Shown here: positions 1 to 7,796 of the stretch, in pieces
Position numbering within the stretch: position 1 is the first letter of the stretch
How the letters are laid out: each line of letters opens with the position of its first letter
Assembly: GCA_004017275.1 (NCBI GenBank)
Contig: SAKE01000022.1
Location: forward strand, 1-64,000
Source: Mesorhizobium sp.
Lineage (GTDB): Bacteria; Pseudomonadota; Alphaproteobacteria; Rhizobiales; Rhizobiaceae
Direction: 5' to 3'
DNA: 64,000 nt
Position numbers and translations under genes: made by a program
Notes under the pieces: model-generated
The model's database searches: none
What the model was told of the DNA's origin: nothing
The model's input: only the letters and a program-made list of their open reading frames with translations

Positions 1-446
1 GCGTGCCCTCACCAGCCTATGATACCACAGATCACGCTTCTCAAGGCTATGACTCTCGCGCGACGCCTTGGCGATCCTGCCGCAGCGCCACTGACGAGCG
101 ACTCCCACCTTCCCTACCGCTTGTTCGCGGCAGTTGCCTCGCAATCGGACTGTGACGGCTTAGGGTCCAATCCAGAACCTTAGCTCCATCGGTTTAAATG
201 TCCGCTATTCGCTTCGCGTACGCCAGAAGCGGTCGGTCCGCCCTCGGCCCCATTGCGGTCGTTCCGGATCACGTTGGGCCAAGCCGTTTAGCGCTTAATG
301 GGCGGGTTTCGCCGCGATGGCCGCCCATTGTTTAACTAGCCACAGTGTTAACATGGGCCACCTACTGGACGACTGTGAACTTTGGATCCAAGCAGGCTTT
401 TAAGGTCGCGAATCCAGCGACAATCCACCCAGCCTGAGATTGAGGA
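1..446. other. Left-end stretch without a recognisable gene
   Basis: I see no convincing coding region, RNA gene or mobile-element end here. The stop codon of the minus-strand methyltransferase lies at its right edge. The left part could be the intergenic flank of a gene outside the window. Confidence 0.4.
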
Positions 447-1061
447 TTACGCAGCTCTTTTGGCAAAGGCCCACACCATCAACGGGTATTCCTCATCATT
501 GCTGAGGTCTCTCCATAGTCCATACGCACGCACCGAGCCGCCGATATGCGCCCTGGCGCAGGCCTTGTTGCCCCAGCCAAACGCCTGTACGCAGCCCTCG
601 GCGAAGCCGCCTTCGACCATCAACTGCTTCAGGCCAGCAGGCGTCCAGCGGTTGTAGTCGTGCGGCCTGGCGTGGACGCGAAACAGGAAGGGCGTCGCCA
701 TCATCGCCCATCCGCCCGGCCTGGTCATGGCGTGGATGTTTTCCACCGCCGCCTGCGGCCGGCGCACATGCTCCAGCACCTGGTCGGCGATGACGATGGA
801 ATATTGCTCGTCGGTGCGGTCCTTGCAGATGTCGAAGGCGGGGAAATCGACTGAGCGGTAATTGGGGCACATCGCCCGCCAGTAGCGGTTCCAGCCGGGC
901 GAGATCTCGATGACGTCGGAGGCTTTGCGGTTGCCGGCTTCGAGGAAGAGCGTGAACGCCTCGATCTGGCGAATGCGCAACCAGTTGCGGGAATCGTAGC
1001 CGATGAGCCGTTTCACGGCGCGTTTGCTTTGGCTTTTCAGGGCGGCAAGGGTTGTCGTCAC
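447..1061 (-). CDS. Class I SAM-dependent methyltransferase
   Basis: A protein of about 204 residues with the layout of a small class I methyltransferase. A SAM-binding region (VIEISPGWNRYW) is followed by a 'YSIVIADQVLEHV' segment, the usual acidic post-motif strand, and then 'MTRPGGWAMMATPF', the strand-5 glycine segment typical of small-molecule methyltransferases. The substrate cannot be read from sequence. I prefer the GTG start at 1061 because a strong GGAGG ribosome-binding site sits just before it; an ATG at 1118 in the same frame is the alternative. The gene is followed on the same strand by a lipoprotein gene with its own ribosome-binding site, so they need not be an operon. It is probably flanking or ordinary cargo rather than part of the transfer machinery. 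Confidence 0.75.
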   Translation of the reverse strand: MTTTLAALKSQSKRAVKRLIGYDSRNWLRIRQIEAFTLFLEAGNRKASDVIEISPGWNRYWRAMCPNYRSVDFPAFDICKDRTDEQYSIVIADQVLEHVRRPQAAVENIHAMTRPGGWAMMATPFLFRVHARPHDYNRWTPAGLKQLMVEGGFAEGCVQAFGWGNKACARAHIGGSVRAYGLWRDLSNDEEYPLMVWAFAKRAA

Positions 1062-1132
1062 ATCGACCTCCTCCAAAACCCGCCGCGAGGAACAGTCTAG
1101 CACAGGCAAAGTGGGCAAAAGATGACATCGTT

Positions 1133-1154
1133 GCGCCGCTCCCCAGAGCGGCGC
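1133..1154. terminator. Stem-loop between lipoprotein and methyltransferase genes
   Basis: Perfect 9-bp inverted repeat, GCGCCGCTC at 1133-1141 and GAGCGGCGC at 1146-1154, with a 4-nt loop. It lies just downstream of the minus-strand lipoprotein gene. There is no clear T-run, so termination activity is uncertain. Confidence 0.4.
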
Positions 1155-1191
1155 TGATTGAGTTCAAGATGCCGGCTTGAGCGGTTCCTGC

Positions 1192-1506
1192 TTAGTAATC
1201 GCCGTTGTAATACCGGTCGTCGCAGGGCGCGGTGTAGATGCGGCCGTCGCGGTCCTGGTAGCGGCACATCTGTTCGCCACGACGCTGCGGAGTGGTGGCC
1301 GAGCCGACGACGGCGCCAAGCAGGGCGCCGCTGGCGGCGCCGATGACCGTGCTCTTGGTGTTGCCGCCAATGGCTTGGCCGACGAGGGCGCCGCCGGCGC
1401 CGCCGATCAGCGCGCCGGTTCCGGCCCGCTGCTGGCCTTCGGTCTGTGCGCAGCCGGCAAGTGCCGTGGTCATCAGCACGGCGGCTATGGCTTTGTGAAA
1501 GTTCAT
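1192..1506 (-). CDS. Glycine-zipper outer-membrane lipoprotein
   Basis: A 104-residue exported lipoprotein. The signal peptide ends in a lipobox, LAGC with the lipidated Cys at residue 19. A glycine-zipper segment (GALIGGAGGALVGQAIGG, continuing as AASGALLGAVVG) spans about residues 30-70. The tail is Tyr- and Asp-rich (CRYQDRDGRIYTAP). This is the pattern of the SlyB/YMGG glycine-zipper family, thought to sit in the outer membrane and help envelope integrity. The ATG at 1506 was chosen over longer forms because it begins the signal peptide and follows an AAGGGAGA ribosome-binding site. No functional link to the transfer genes is visible. Confidence 0.8.
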   Translation of the reverse strand: MNFHKAIAAVLMTTALAGCAQTEGQQRAGTGALIGGAGGALVGQAIGGNTKSTVIGAASGALLGAVVGSATTPQRRGEQMCRYQDRDGRIYTAPCDDRYYNGDY

Positions 1507-1751
1507 GTGAAGTCTCCCTTGAAGGCCTGAAATCCCTATAGCTGGCCACGTGCGGTCGCATTGCGGCGGAACGGGGGCACGAGGTCTCACGATATAAGAC
1601 ATGGTTTCTTGGGCGTTGACCGGGCGCGCTGTGATTCACGTAAACCCGGACCCAACGATACTCGCATTCGAGACAAACTGGACAGGTTTCCCTAACCAAA
1701 TCGCAGTTTTCCGGTCCATATCCTGCGAGCTCGATACGACGGCGCAAGGCG

Positions 1752-3332
1752 ATGGACAAGTTTGCAACGGCCCACAACCCTCCTCAAGAGAGGCGGAGGG
1801 TTCGTGCGGCTCAATATCTTCGAATGTCCACCGATCAACAAACCTACTCGCTCGAGAACCAGAAGGATGCAATCCGCAGTTACGCGGATGTCATGGAGTA
1901 CGACATCGTTGCCACATACGAAGATCCCGGCCGAAGCGGGCTCAACATAGAAGGGCGGCCCGGCCTGCAGAAGCTGCTGTTCGATGTTGAAAACGGGCTC
2001 GCCAATTTCGAAACGATCGTCGTCTACGACGTGAGCCGATGGGGCCGATTTCAAAACATCGATGAAAGCGCCTCTTATGAATATCGCTGCCAGATGGCAG
2101 GCATACGCATCGAGTTCTGCGCAGAGCAATTTGCGAACGATGGCAGCGTAGGTTCTGACGTGCTTAAGGTTATCAAACGAAGCATGGCCGCCGAGGCAAG
2201 CCGCATGCTCTCGCAGAAGGTCTTTCTTGGCCAGAGTCGGATAGTCAAGCTGGGTTTCCGGGGAGGCGGATACGCAGGATATGGCTTTCGACGCATGCTC
2301 ATAGATGAAGTGGGGAAGCCCAAGGCCATCCTAAAGCCCAGGGAATGGAAGAGCCTGTCAACGGACCGGGTTATTCTCGTGCCTGGACCGGCAGATGAGA
2401 TTGCTATTGTCCGCTGGATTTTCAACCAATTCGTAAACAGGGGCAAAACTGAGTTCCAGATCGCGAATGCGCTGAACGAGCGCGGCGTTCCCGCGGAATT
2501 GAATCGCACCTGGACGACTAGTTCCGTGCGCAACCTCCTTACCAATGAAAAATACATCGGCAACAATGTTTGGAACAAAACTTGTACCACGCTTCATAGC
2601 AAGCGGAGACCTAACCCCCCGAGTGCGTGGGTCCGCGGTGAAAATGTGAATGAGCCGCTCGTCAGCCGCGAGCTGTTCCGTCGCGCGCAAGCCATTGTGG
2701 CCGAGCAAAAAAACGGTGCTGTGCGCATCAGCAACGAGCAGTTGCTGATCAATCTTGCCAAGCTTCTTGAAAAACGAGGCTGGCTATCGGGCTCAATCAT
2801 CAATTCCGCGCCCGGCCGCTCGACGAAGAGCCTCTACATCCATCGCTTCGGAACCCTCCAGGCTGCCTACAAGCTGATCGGTTTTGACGCCTCGCTGAAC
2901 TTCCGGTATTTCGACCAAAATACTCGACTTCATCAGCGCCGGCTGGAGATCATCGGCGAACTTGTAGCGGCAATCGAAAAGATGGGCGGAGAGGCCCATT
3001 ACGACACTAAGGCCGCGCTTGTGCGGGTCAACGGGGAGTTCACTGTCGCGCTATGGGCCGCGCGCTACCGAGCCACGAGCTACGGCTATCCTCGTTGGCC
3101 AGCTAGGAGGCGGCGCCAAGCCGTCTCCGACATCACGATATTGGCCAGGATGAAGCCCGACAATGTCACGGTGCGCGACTTCCTGATCGCGCCGACAGCC
3201 GACTTAAGACGGGCGCCGGCCATGATGAGAGCAAACAGCGGCATGCGCTTCGATCCCTTTCTTTTCCAGTCATTGTCGCCGGTGGTGGTGATGGCAAGGC
3301 GGATGCCGATCGAGCCAGGTCTAGCGGCATGA
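1752..3332 (+). CDS. Large serine recombinase (resolvase/invertase family)
   Basis: A 526-residue site-specific recombinase. The N-terminal resolvase domain shows the catalytic motif YLRMSTDQQ, with Arg24 and nucleophile Ser26, and the SRWGR arginines at 95-99. A recombinase domain follows (GYGFRR near 180, then NERGVPAELNRTWTTSSVRN and LLTNEKYIGNNVWNK up to about residue 280). The C-terminal 200 residues lack the Cys-rich zinc ribbon seen in many phage serine integrases. It could catalyse integration/excision or inversion of DNA. The stop codon overlaps the start of the next gene (ATGA), so the two are translationally coupled. The pairing of a serine recombinase with a RepB-family gene is common on rhizobial plasmids and islands, to my knowledge. 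Its target site is not evident here. Confidence 0.85.
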   Translation: MDKFATAHNPPQERRRVRAAQYLRMSTDQQTYSLENQKDAIRSYADVMEYDIVATYEDPGRSGLNIEGRPGLQKLLFDVENGLANFETIVVYDVSRWGRFQNIDESASYEYRCQMAGIRIEFCAEQFANDGSVGSDVLKVIKRSMAAEASRMLSQKVFLGQSRIVKLGFRGGGYAGYGFRRMLIDEVGKPKAILKPREWKSLSTDRVILVPGPADEIAIVRWIFNQFVNRGKTEFQIANALNERGVPAELNRTWTTSSVRNLLTNEKYIGNNVWNKTCTTLHSKRRPNPPSAWVRGENVNEPLVSRELFRRAQAIVAEQKNGAVRISNEQLLINLAKLLEKRGWLSGSIINSAPGRSTKSLYIHRFGTLQAAYKLIGFDASLNFRYFDQNTRLHQRRLEIIGELVAAIEKMGGEAHYDTKAALVRVNGEFTVALWAARYRATSYGYPRWPARRRRQAVSDITILARMKPDNVTVRDFLIAPTADLRRAPAMMRANSGMRFDPFLFQSLSPVVVMARRMPIEPGLAA

Positions 3333-4147
3333 CCCAAACCGCAGTCCAGCGCATCCTACAGACCAGCCGCCATGCAATTCATCTGACCGAGGGCTTGCAG
3401 GAGCCGCAGAAGCCTCTTCACCCCTATTTGCTGCGCAGGACCTACAAGCGTTATTGCGAGCGCATGCGGCGCTTCATCCGCGAGACGAACGCGACGCGTC
3501 AGCGCATAGAAGTCATTGTTGAAGCTCTTCGCCAGTTGATGGCGGTCGATATGTTCAGAGCCATGCTGAAGGCGGAAGACTTGGTAAACATGCCGGCAGA
3601 GTTGGCCGAAAGAATCTCGGGCGGCCAGGGGTTCAGCGCCGAGAAAAAACCGGATCAAACCGTGATGCCAGGCGAAACGCTGGTCGCCGGGATCTGCCCT
3701 GACGCTGTCGAGCTTCTGGAGGATTTCGGTGTTCACCCGAAAATCTTTGGTTTGCTGAAGAAGGGGACGCCGAGCCGACAGGTCGAAGCGGCGAAACTCA
3801 TGGTCGCGTTGGACAGGGTGACGTTCATCAGCGCCAGAGTCATCATCGCGCTCACGCCCCAGTCGAAGCTCGCGGATCCTTCGATTCCCAGGAAACAGTT
3901 TTTCGGCATTGACGCCGATACGTTCGAGGGGATGGAAATCGAGTTTGCCGCTTTAAGCCGCGAGTTCTTGGATGCCAACGAGTGCCTCGGTATCTGGAGT
4001 CTGGAGCTTGTTGCGGCCCGAGGGTACCTCCATCGACTTATGGATAATCTCAAGGTGGTGCGCTATCTCGCCGGGAACCATCCGAGCCAGTTTGAGACGT
4101 TTCACCGGATGTGGAGCCCGGATTTTGAGGGGCCGGCAGGAGGGTAG
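3329..4147 (+). CDS. RepB-family protein (plasmid-partition-like C-terminal domain)
   Basis: A 272-residue protein that resembles the C-terminal RepB domain of rhizobial repABC plasmids (helical region with KIFGLLKKGTPSRQVEAA, where the family shows its helix-rich core). It lacks the N-terminal ParB/Spo0J nuclease-like domain, so it is not a complete partition protein. It starts four bases inside the recombinase stop codon, so the two products are probably made together. The coupling suggests a role as a DNA-binding partner of the recombinase rather than in plasmid partition; this is inference. No repA, repC or parS-like site was seen beside it. Confidence 0.7.
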   Translation: MTQTAVQRILQTSRHAIHLTEGLQEPQKPLHPYLLRRTYKRYCERMRRFIRETNATRQRIEVIVEALRQLMAVDMFRAMLKAEDLVNMPAELAERISGGQGFSAEKKPDQTVMPGETLVAGICPDAVELLEDFGVHPKIFGLLKKGTPSRQVEAAKLMVALDRVTFISARVIIALTPQSKLADPSIPRKQFFGIDADTFEGMEIEFAALSREFLDANECLGIWSLELVAARGYLHRLMDNLKVVRYLAGNHPSQFETFHRMWSPDFEGPAGG

Positions 4148-4637
4148 AGCAAACAGGATCGCCCCGCTCCGTTCGATGCGAATGTGCCGACCAGCGACTG
4201 AAGGTCGTCGGCGTCTTCGTTGACGTACCGAAAGCAGACATTCCGCTTGCGGCCCACTGCGGTCATTCGAGAACCGGCGACGGATGACCACTCTGGCGCA
4301 AAGCGGACGACTTCCCGTCGAGCTGGGAACTCGGTCTTCGGTAGACTTCGAGCCGAGTGCCGAGGCGCGAGAAGCGGTATAGGCGGCTTGGGAGATCGCT
4401 TGTATCTCGCTCGGCATTGTCCGTCCGTCAGTTCCAGGAACGAAGCACCACCCCTGCTATGCGACGCTGATCCTTGGTCCAGCCGATGGCCTGACGCCAT
4501 CAACCCGCAAGGGGTCGGACTACGCGAAGCGTGCCGCCGCTCCGGCTTCGCCTTCGCGGTGATTGCTGCCATCGGCCGAACACATCGGGCGCCTGTCAGC
4601 GGGGGAGGGTCCTCCGCTTCAAACAGGAGCCGGATCG
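4148..4637. other. 490-bp stretch with no recognised gene
   Basis: High-GC sequence with several overlapping open frames but none with a convincing start or recognisable product. It separates the recombinase pair from the conjugative-element genes and could hold the element's control region. I see no strong repeat or terminator in it. Confidence 0.35.
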
Positions 4638-4805
4638 ATGTCCCTCGCCGACGCACATGCCTTCGCCTTCAGCCTCGCCGCCACCCTCATGGTCGCCATC
4701 GTCATCTTTCGTGCCGGCGACGGCACTCTCTCGGTCATGCCGGCGAACGAGTATGACGGCGACGACGCCGCCATCATTGGCGAAATCGACCCGTTCGCCC
4801 CGTGA
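4638..4805 (+). CDS. Small membrane protein, uncharacterised
   Basis: A 55-residue protein with one hydrophobic segment at about residues 7-24 (HAFAFSLAATLMVAIVIF) and an acidic tail (NEYDGDDAAIIGEIDPF). The ATG follows an ACAGGAGC ribosome-binding site. It lies at the start of the element's accessory genes, before another small membrane protein. No known domain is recognised. Its proximity suggests it belongs with the conjugative element, but its role is unknown. Confidence 0.5.
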   Translation: MSLADAHAFAFSLAATLMVAIVIFRAGDGTLSVMPANEYDGDDAAIIGEIDPFAP

Positions 4806-4935
4806 CGGGGCGGACCGCGCCGGGCGATGCAAGAACCGGCGGGTTTCGTCCGCGCTTTTCCTTTGCTATGCTTGCACTGCGCCAGGTGGTGGTGGAAGGC
4901 GCAATCGCCAGAGCTATTCTCTCGGAGACACCACC

Positions 4936-5372
4936 ATGATCATCCTCGGCGTTCTCCTTTGCATCGCGGCCATCGGCATCTTGTGCTGGTTGCTCGTCCC
5001 GCTTGCTATCTTCGCCCTCCCGTTGCTCGTCGGGGTCAGCGCAGGCGCTTGTGCATTCAGCACCGGTGCCGGCTGGCTTGGCGCAATCCTTATCGGCTCG
5101 CGGCCGGCTTGACGCTCGGCGTCGGCCAAATTCTCCTCGGCGTTATCAGCTCCATGGGGGCGAAGCTGGCGATCGCGACGGTCTTCGTCGCTCCCGCGAT
5201 CGTTGCCGGCTACCATGCCACCCATGGCATCGCGAAGCACATGATGCCTTCGGAAACCTGGCAGATCGTCTTTTCCGTCATTGGCGCGATCGCCGTCGGC
5301 GTCGCGGCATTTCTCCGGGTCGCGGGCATGGCCGCCGCCGACCATTCCGGTAGGAACATGGTTCAAGCTTAA
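4936..5372 (+). pseudogene. Small multi-pass membrane protein, interrupted by a 1-nt frameshift
   Basis: Two adjacent frames together encode one hydrophobic protein of about 145 residues. The first frame begins at ATG 4936, after a GGAGA ribosome-binding site, and reads through three hydrophobic stretches to a TGA at 5110-5112. The second frame takes over at about 5097 and continues with AAGLTLGVGQILLGVISS and two more hydrophobic stretches to 5372. Adding one C after position 5096 would restore ATC GGC CTC GCG GCC GGC, giving the smooth IGLAAGLTLG. This is either a real inactivating deletion or a sequencing error. The function is unknown; similar small membrane proteins occur in related conjugative elements. 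Confidence 0.6.
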
Positions 5373-5994
5373 CCCGTGAGAGCGAGGCGGGTGGATCAGA
5401 GCGACGAAGGCCTTAGCCTCCTCATCATCCGTGGTTGGAGCGATCGGGTTACGTGCCAAGCATCGAGCAACGGCCACGTGGGGGGCGCGGCCCCGTTTGT
5501 GGACTTGGACTTTCTTCGGTCGATGCCGCATGGCAGGACGACCAGTCGGTGGCAGGACGGCAGCGCGGGCCGGTGGCTGCGGGATTGGAGGTGCGTGGGG
5601 CTTCCCGGTGCCTGGAATGCGTGGACGACGCCAGTGAACTCGTAGCGGTCTGCTGGAGGCGCGTTGGACGCCAACGTCGCCGTTGCCAATCTGTCGTCCC
5701 AAGAGCGCTCCAAACGGCCTCTTCAATGGGCTGATCTGGCCGAAGGACGGCTGAAGCCTCGACCGCCTAAGCCGCAACGGCGCGTCTCGACTTTCTTCCC
5801 CTGCCGGCCCGCCCCATGCCGCAAGCGCATGGGGACCCCGAGCGCCGCCATTCCTCGCGAGACAAGAAAGTCGTTCCTGCGCCGTCCTCCGCGTTGCTCC
5901 GGTCGCAAGCGATGCGTCGTCGGTCGCCTCCGGCCAAGTGCTCGCCATCGAGACCGCATGGTGCGGGCTCGGGAACAGAAAACGGAGACTTACA
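5373..5994. other. 620-bp stretch upstream of the first DUF736 gene
   Basis: No convincing gene. It contains an 8-bp inverted repeat, CCCCATGC at 5812-5819 and GCATGGGG at 5827-5834, of unknown role. The last 40 bases hold the AACGGAGAC ribosome-binding site of the DUF736 gene. Regulatory or untranslated leader sequence is the likely content. Confidence 0.35.
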
Positions 5995-6321
5995 ATGGCT
6001 ACCATCGGCACCTTCAAGAAGTCCGCCTCGAACGAGTTCACCGGTGAAATCGTCACCCTCAGCGTCCAGGCCAAGAACGTGCGCATCGTCCCAGATACAC
6101 GCGCCACTGGCGAGAACGCTCCCAGCCACCGGGTGCTGGTCGGCCGCGCCGAGATCGGCGCCGCCTGGTCGAAGACCTCCAACGAGGGCCGCGACTACCT
6201 GGGTCTCAAGCTCGACGATCCGAGCTTCAACGCCCCGATCTACGCCAACCTCTTCGACGACGAGGAAGGTGAGGGTTTCTCGCTCATCTGGTCCCGCCCG
6301 AACGCGCGGCGGGGCGACTGA
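5995..6321 (+). CDS. DUF736 family protein
   Basis: A 108-residue soluble protein with the DUF736 pattern: N-terminal 'IGTFKKSASNEFTGEIVTL', central 'HRVLVGRAEIGAAWSK', then 'YLGLKLDDPSFNAPIYANL' and a C-terminal beta strand ending in WSRP. DUF736 proteins are typical of proteobacterial conjugative elements; their biochemical role is not established. In ICEMlSymR7A-like elements they are expressed at high level on transfer. The start follows an ACGGAGAC ribosome-binding site. A strong terminator follows directly, so it is the end of a transcript. A paralogue lies at 10355-10690. Confidence 0.85.
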   Translation: MATIGTFKKSASNEFTGEIVTLSVQAKNVRIVPDTRATGENAPSHRVLVGRAEIGAAWSKTSNEGRDYLGLKLDDPSFNAPIYANLFDDEEGEGFSLIWSRPNARRGD

Positions 6322-6331
6322 CGACCCGCGC

Positions 6332-6362
6332 AGGCCCCGGCCGGAAGGCCGGGGCCTTCTTC
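6332..6362 (+). terminator. Rho-independent terminator after DUF736
   Basis: Perfect 11-bp stem, AGGCCCCGGCC (6332-6342) and GGCCGGGGCCT (6347-6357), with a GGAA loop and a following TTCTTCC tract. It separates the DUF736 gene from the regulatory genes. Confidence 0.8.
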
Positions 6363-6391
6363 CGCGGCCGGCCGGTTCCCACTCGAGCCGA

Positions 6392-6420
6392 GGCGATGCT
6401 GAAACCGCATCGCCTGATGC
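6392..6420. promoter_or_regulatory. Palindromic operator upstream of the QseM-like gene
   Basis: A 9-bp inverted repeat (AGGCGATGC at 6391-6399, GCATCGCCT at 6407-6415, loop TGAAACC) is followed by a further GATGC half-site. The whole 29-bp pattern recurs almost exactly at 6779-6807 before the FseA-like gene. The shared spacing, loop core GAAAC and extra half-site indicate a binding site for a common regulator. In ICEMlSymR7A the regulator QseC binds operators before qseM; no QseC homologue is visible in this window. Confidence 0.7.
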
Positions 6421-6494
6421 TTATCAACCATCCTCCGCCGGCAAAATTGTTTCTATAAAATGCAGGTTTTCACTCTGTGACGATGAGGCAAGCG

Positions 6495-6755
6495 ATGATC
6501 GAGCCGTTTGACGAAACCGCGCCGACCAGTGACGAACTCACCGAATACGATCGGGAACATGTCAAGCTCTATGTGCGCCTGCTTGACGCCGCCGACGACG
6601 GCGCGGATTGGCGCGAGGTGGTTGAAATTCTCTTCGGCATTGATCTGACGAAGGAGCCACAACGCGCCCGGCGCATCCATGACAGCCATCTGGCGCGAGC
6701 ACGCTGGATGGCGCGTGCTGGCTACCGCCATCTCTTGCGTCAACCCGGCAGCTAG
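6495..6755 (+). CDS. DUF2285 protein, QseM-like transfer antiactivator
   Basis: An 86-residue protein made of a single DUF2285 domain (HVKLYVRLLDAADDGADW, ending AGYRHLL). It aligns by eye with the C-terminal half of the DUF2285 protein encoded at 7101-7655. In ICEMlSymR7A the stand-alone DUF2285 protein QseM blocks the activators TraR and FseA and so represses excision and transfer; DUF2285 is described there as a variant helix-turn-helix. The same order (small DUF2285, then DUF6499/DUF2285 pair) supports that role here. ATG 6495 was chosen for its GAGG site; ATG 6483 and GTG 6477 are in-frame alternatives. A palindromic operator lies about 75 bp upstream. Confidence 0.7.
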   Translation: MIEPFDETAPTSDELTEYDREHVKLYVRLLDAADDGADWREVVEILFGIDLTKEPQRARRIHDSHLARARWMARAGYRHLLRQPGS

Positions 6756-6778
6756 CATCACCGCTCCTGTCGTTCCCG

Positions 6779-6807
6779 GGTGATGCCGAAACGGCATCAC
6801 CCGATGC
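6779..6807. promoter_or_regulatory. Second copy of the palindromic operator, upstream of the FseA-like gene
   Basis: Inverted repeat GGTGATGCC (6779-6787) and GGCATCACC (6793-6801) around GAAAC, followed by CGATGC. It matches the site at 6392-6420 with compensatory changes in both arms, which is expected for a protein-binding palindrome kept under selection. Confidence 0.7.
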
Positions 6808-6889
6808 CCGGCGAGGGTCTTCCGCCAATCGCTACAACCCGGAATTGTTTTCAGGCGGGGTCTACGCGTTTCTTGCGAGGAGCTCTTGG

Positions 6890-7138
6890 ATGAGGCCGGA
6901 TACGTCGCATTGGCGAGACAATGCCAGCTATGACTATTTCGATACATTACCCATCGAAGGGCTCGCCTGGGAGTGTCTGCGGCGTCACGAACCCTATCAA
7001 CGGCACTACCAAGCGCTCCTGACCGCAAGAGCCGAAAAAGCGCCCTTCCACCCTGAGACACAGCGGCTGTGGGGGTTACGATTTCCCGGCCAGGCCGGAT
7101 TTGTCCGCCTTGGCGCAAGACGTTTTCTGGTCGCCTGA
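6890..7138 (+). CDS. DUF6499 domain protein, N-terminal part of an FseA-like activator
   Basis: An 82-residue product of the DUF6499 type (MRPDTSHWRDNASYDYF, then LAWECLRRHEPYQRHY). It corresponds to msi172 of ICEMlSymR7A, as I recall that element. The ATG follows a GAGGAG ribosome-binding site. After about residue 70 the frame leaves the family pattern and stops at 7136-7138, while the +1 frame continues the family sequence as DLSALAQDVFW. In ICEMlSymR7A this gene is joined to the next one by programmed +1 ribosomal frameshifting to make FseA, the activator of the excisionase gene rdfS. The overlap geometry here is the same. The full fusion would be 254 residues. Confidence 0.8.
   Translation: MRPDTSHWRDNASYDYFDTLPIEGLAWECLRRHEPYQRHYQALLTARAEKAPFHPETQRLWGLRFPGQAGFVRLGARRFLVA
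7094..7103 (+). other. Candidate programmed +1 frameshift site
   Basis: Reading frame 1 runs GCC GGA TTT GTC. Skipping one G after GCC gives GAT TTG TCC, which joins FPGQA to DLSALAQDVFW, matching the way single-chain homologues of this family read. Both frames stay open across the 40-nt overlap. The exact slippage codon cannot be fixed by eye. Confidence 0.6.
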
Positions 7139-7655
7139 CGTCGATCCAGCTGTGGTTTCTCTCGTGCCGGCGCCGGAATTCCTGTCGTCCTTGCGATCGG
7201 CGCAGTTGACCGGCCTGGGCGTGGTCCACGACAGCCCGGAAGGACGTCACACTGTCCACAGTGCAGGTATCGCGACCCAACTTCTCCTTCTGCCCGGCAG
7301 TGACCCGAGCGGCCATCTGGCGGCGTTGATCCCCCTGGATGCAGAAACGTTGGGACGGATCGAAGCACTCACCCGTTTCTGGCGTTCCTTGCAGGGGCGC
7401 CCAACGGCTTCGGACACGCGTATGACCCCACAGCAGCGCCGCCGGTTTCGTCTGATGATGCAGGCTACTGACGGCCGTGCGAACGGCGCGAGCTACCGCG
7501 ACATTGCGGTTGCGTTCTACGGACACACGCGCATCGCCGCCGATCCTTGGAAGACCTCGGCGTTGCGCGATGCGGTGATCGGCCTGGTCGAAGGCGCCGC
7601 CGCCATGATCGGCGGTGGCTATTTGCAAATCCTGCGTCATCGCCGTCGATCCTAG
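7101..7655 (+). CDS. DUF2285 domain protein, C-terminal part of an FseA-like activator
   Basis: Up to 184 residues. The first part (DVFWSPDVDPAVVSLVPAP) is the linker typical of DUF6499-DUF2285 proteins. The last 75 residues are a DUF2285 domain, from RRRFRLMMQATDGRANGA to GGGYLQILR, a variant helix-turn-helix. Only a TTG at 7101 could serve as an independent start and it has no good ribosome-binding site, which supports expression by +1 frameshifting from the DUF6499 gene. As msi171 in ICEMlSymR7A, it should form the promoter-activating half of FseA and be the target of the QseM-like protein upstream. The RdfS-like gene follows 140 bp downstream, as expected for its regulatory target. Confidence 0.8.
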   Translation: MSALAQDVFWSPDVDPAVVSLVPAPEFLSSLRSAQLTGLGVVHDSPEGRHTVHSAGIATQLLLLPGSDPSGHLAALIPLDAETLGRIEALTRFWRSLQGRPTASDTRMTPQQRRRFRLMMQATDGRANGASYRDIAVAFYGHTRIAADPWKTSALRDAVIGLVEGAAAMIGGGYLQILRHRRRS

Positions 7656-7796
7656 CGGGTCTGGCCGCGCAAAAGGGGGTGGAATTTTAGCCCCCCTCAA
7701 CTTCCCCATCCCTTGCGAATCCCATTCTCCGCCACCGTGGTCGCCGTCCACCGCTGAACGCCAGCGGCTGCCCAAAACCCCACGGAGGCCCGATCC

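Noticed and set aside
5812..5834. Inverted repeat CCCCATGC/GCATGGGG as a possible oriT or operator
   Set aside because: Far from the relaxase gene, no T-run, and no second copy; kept only as a note in the gap entry.
4914..6182. Long minus-strand open frame of 422 codons
   Set aside because: It is the antisense shadow of high-GC genes (the membrane protein and DUF736), with Arg/Pro/Ala-rich low-complexity product and no family pattern.
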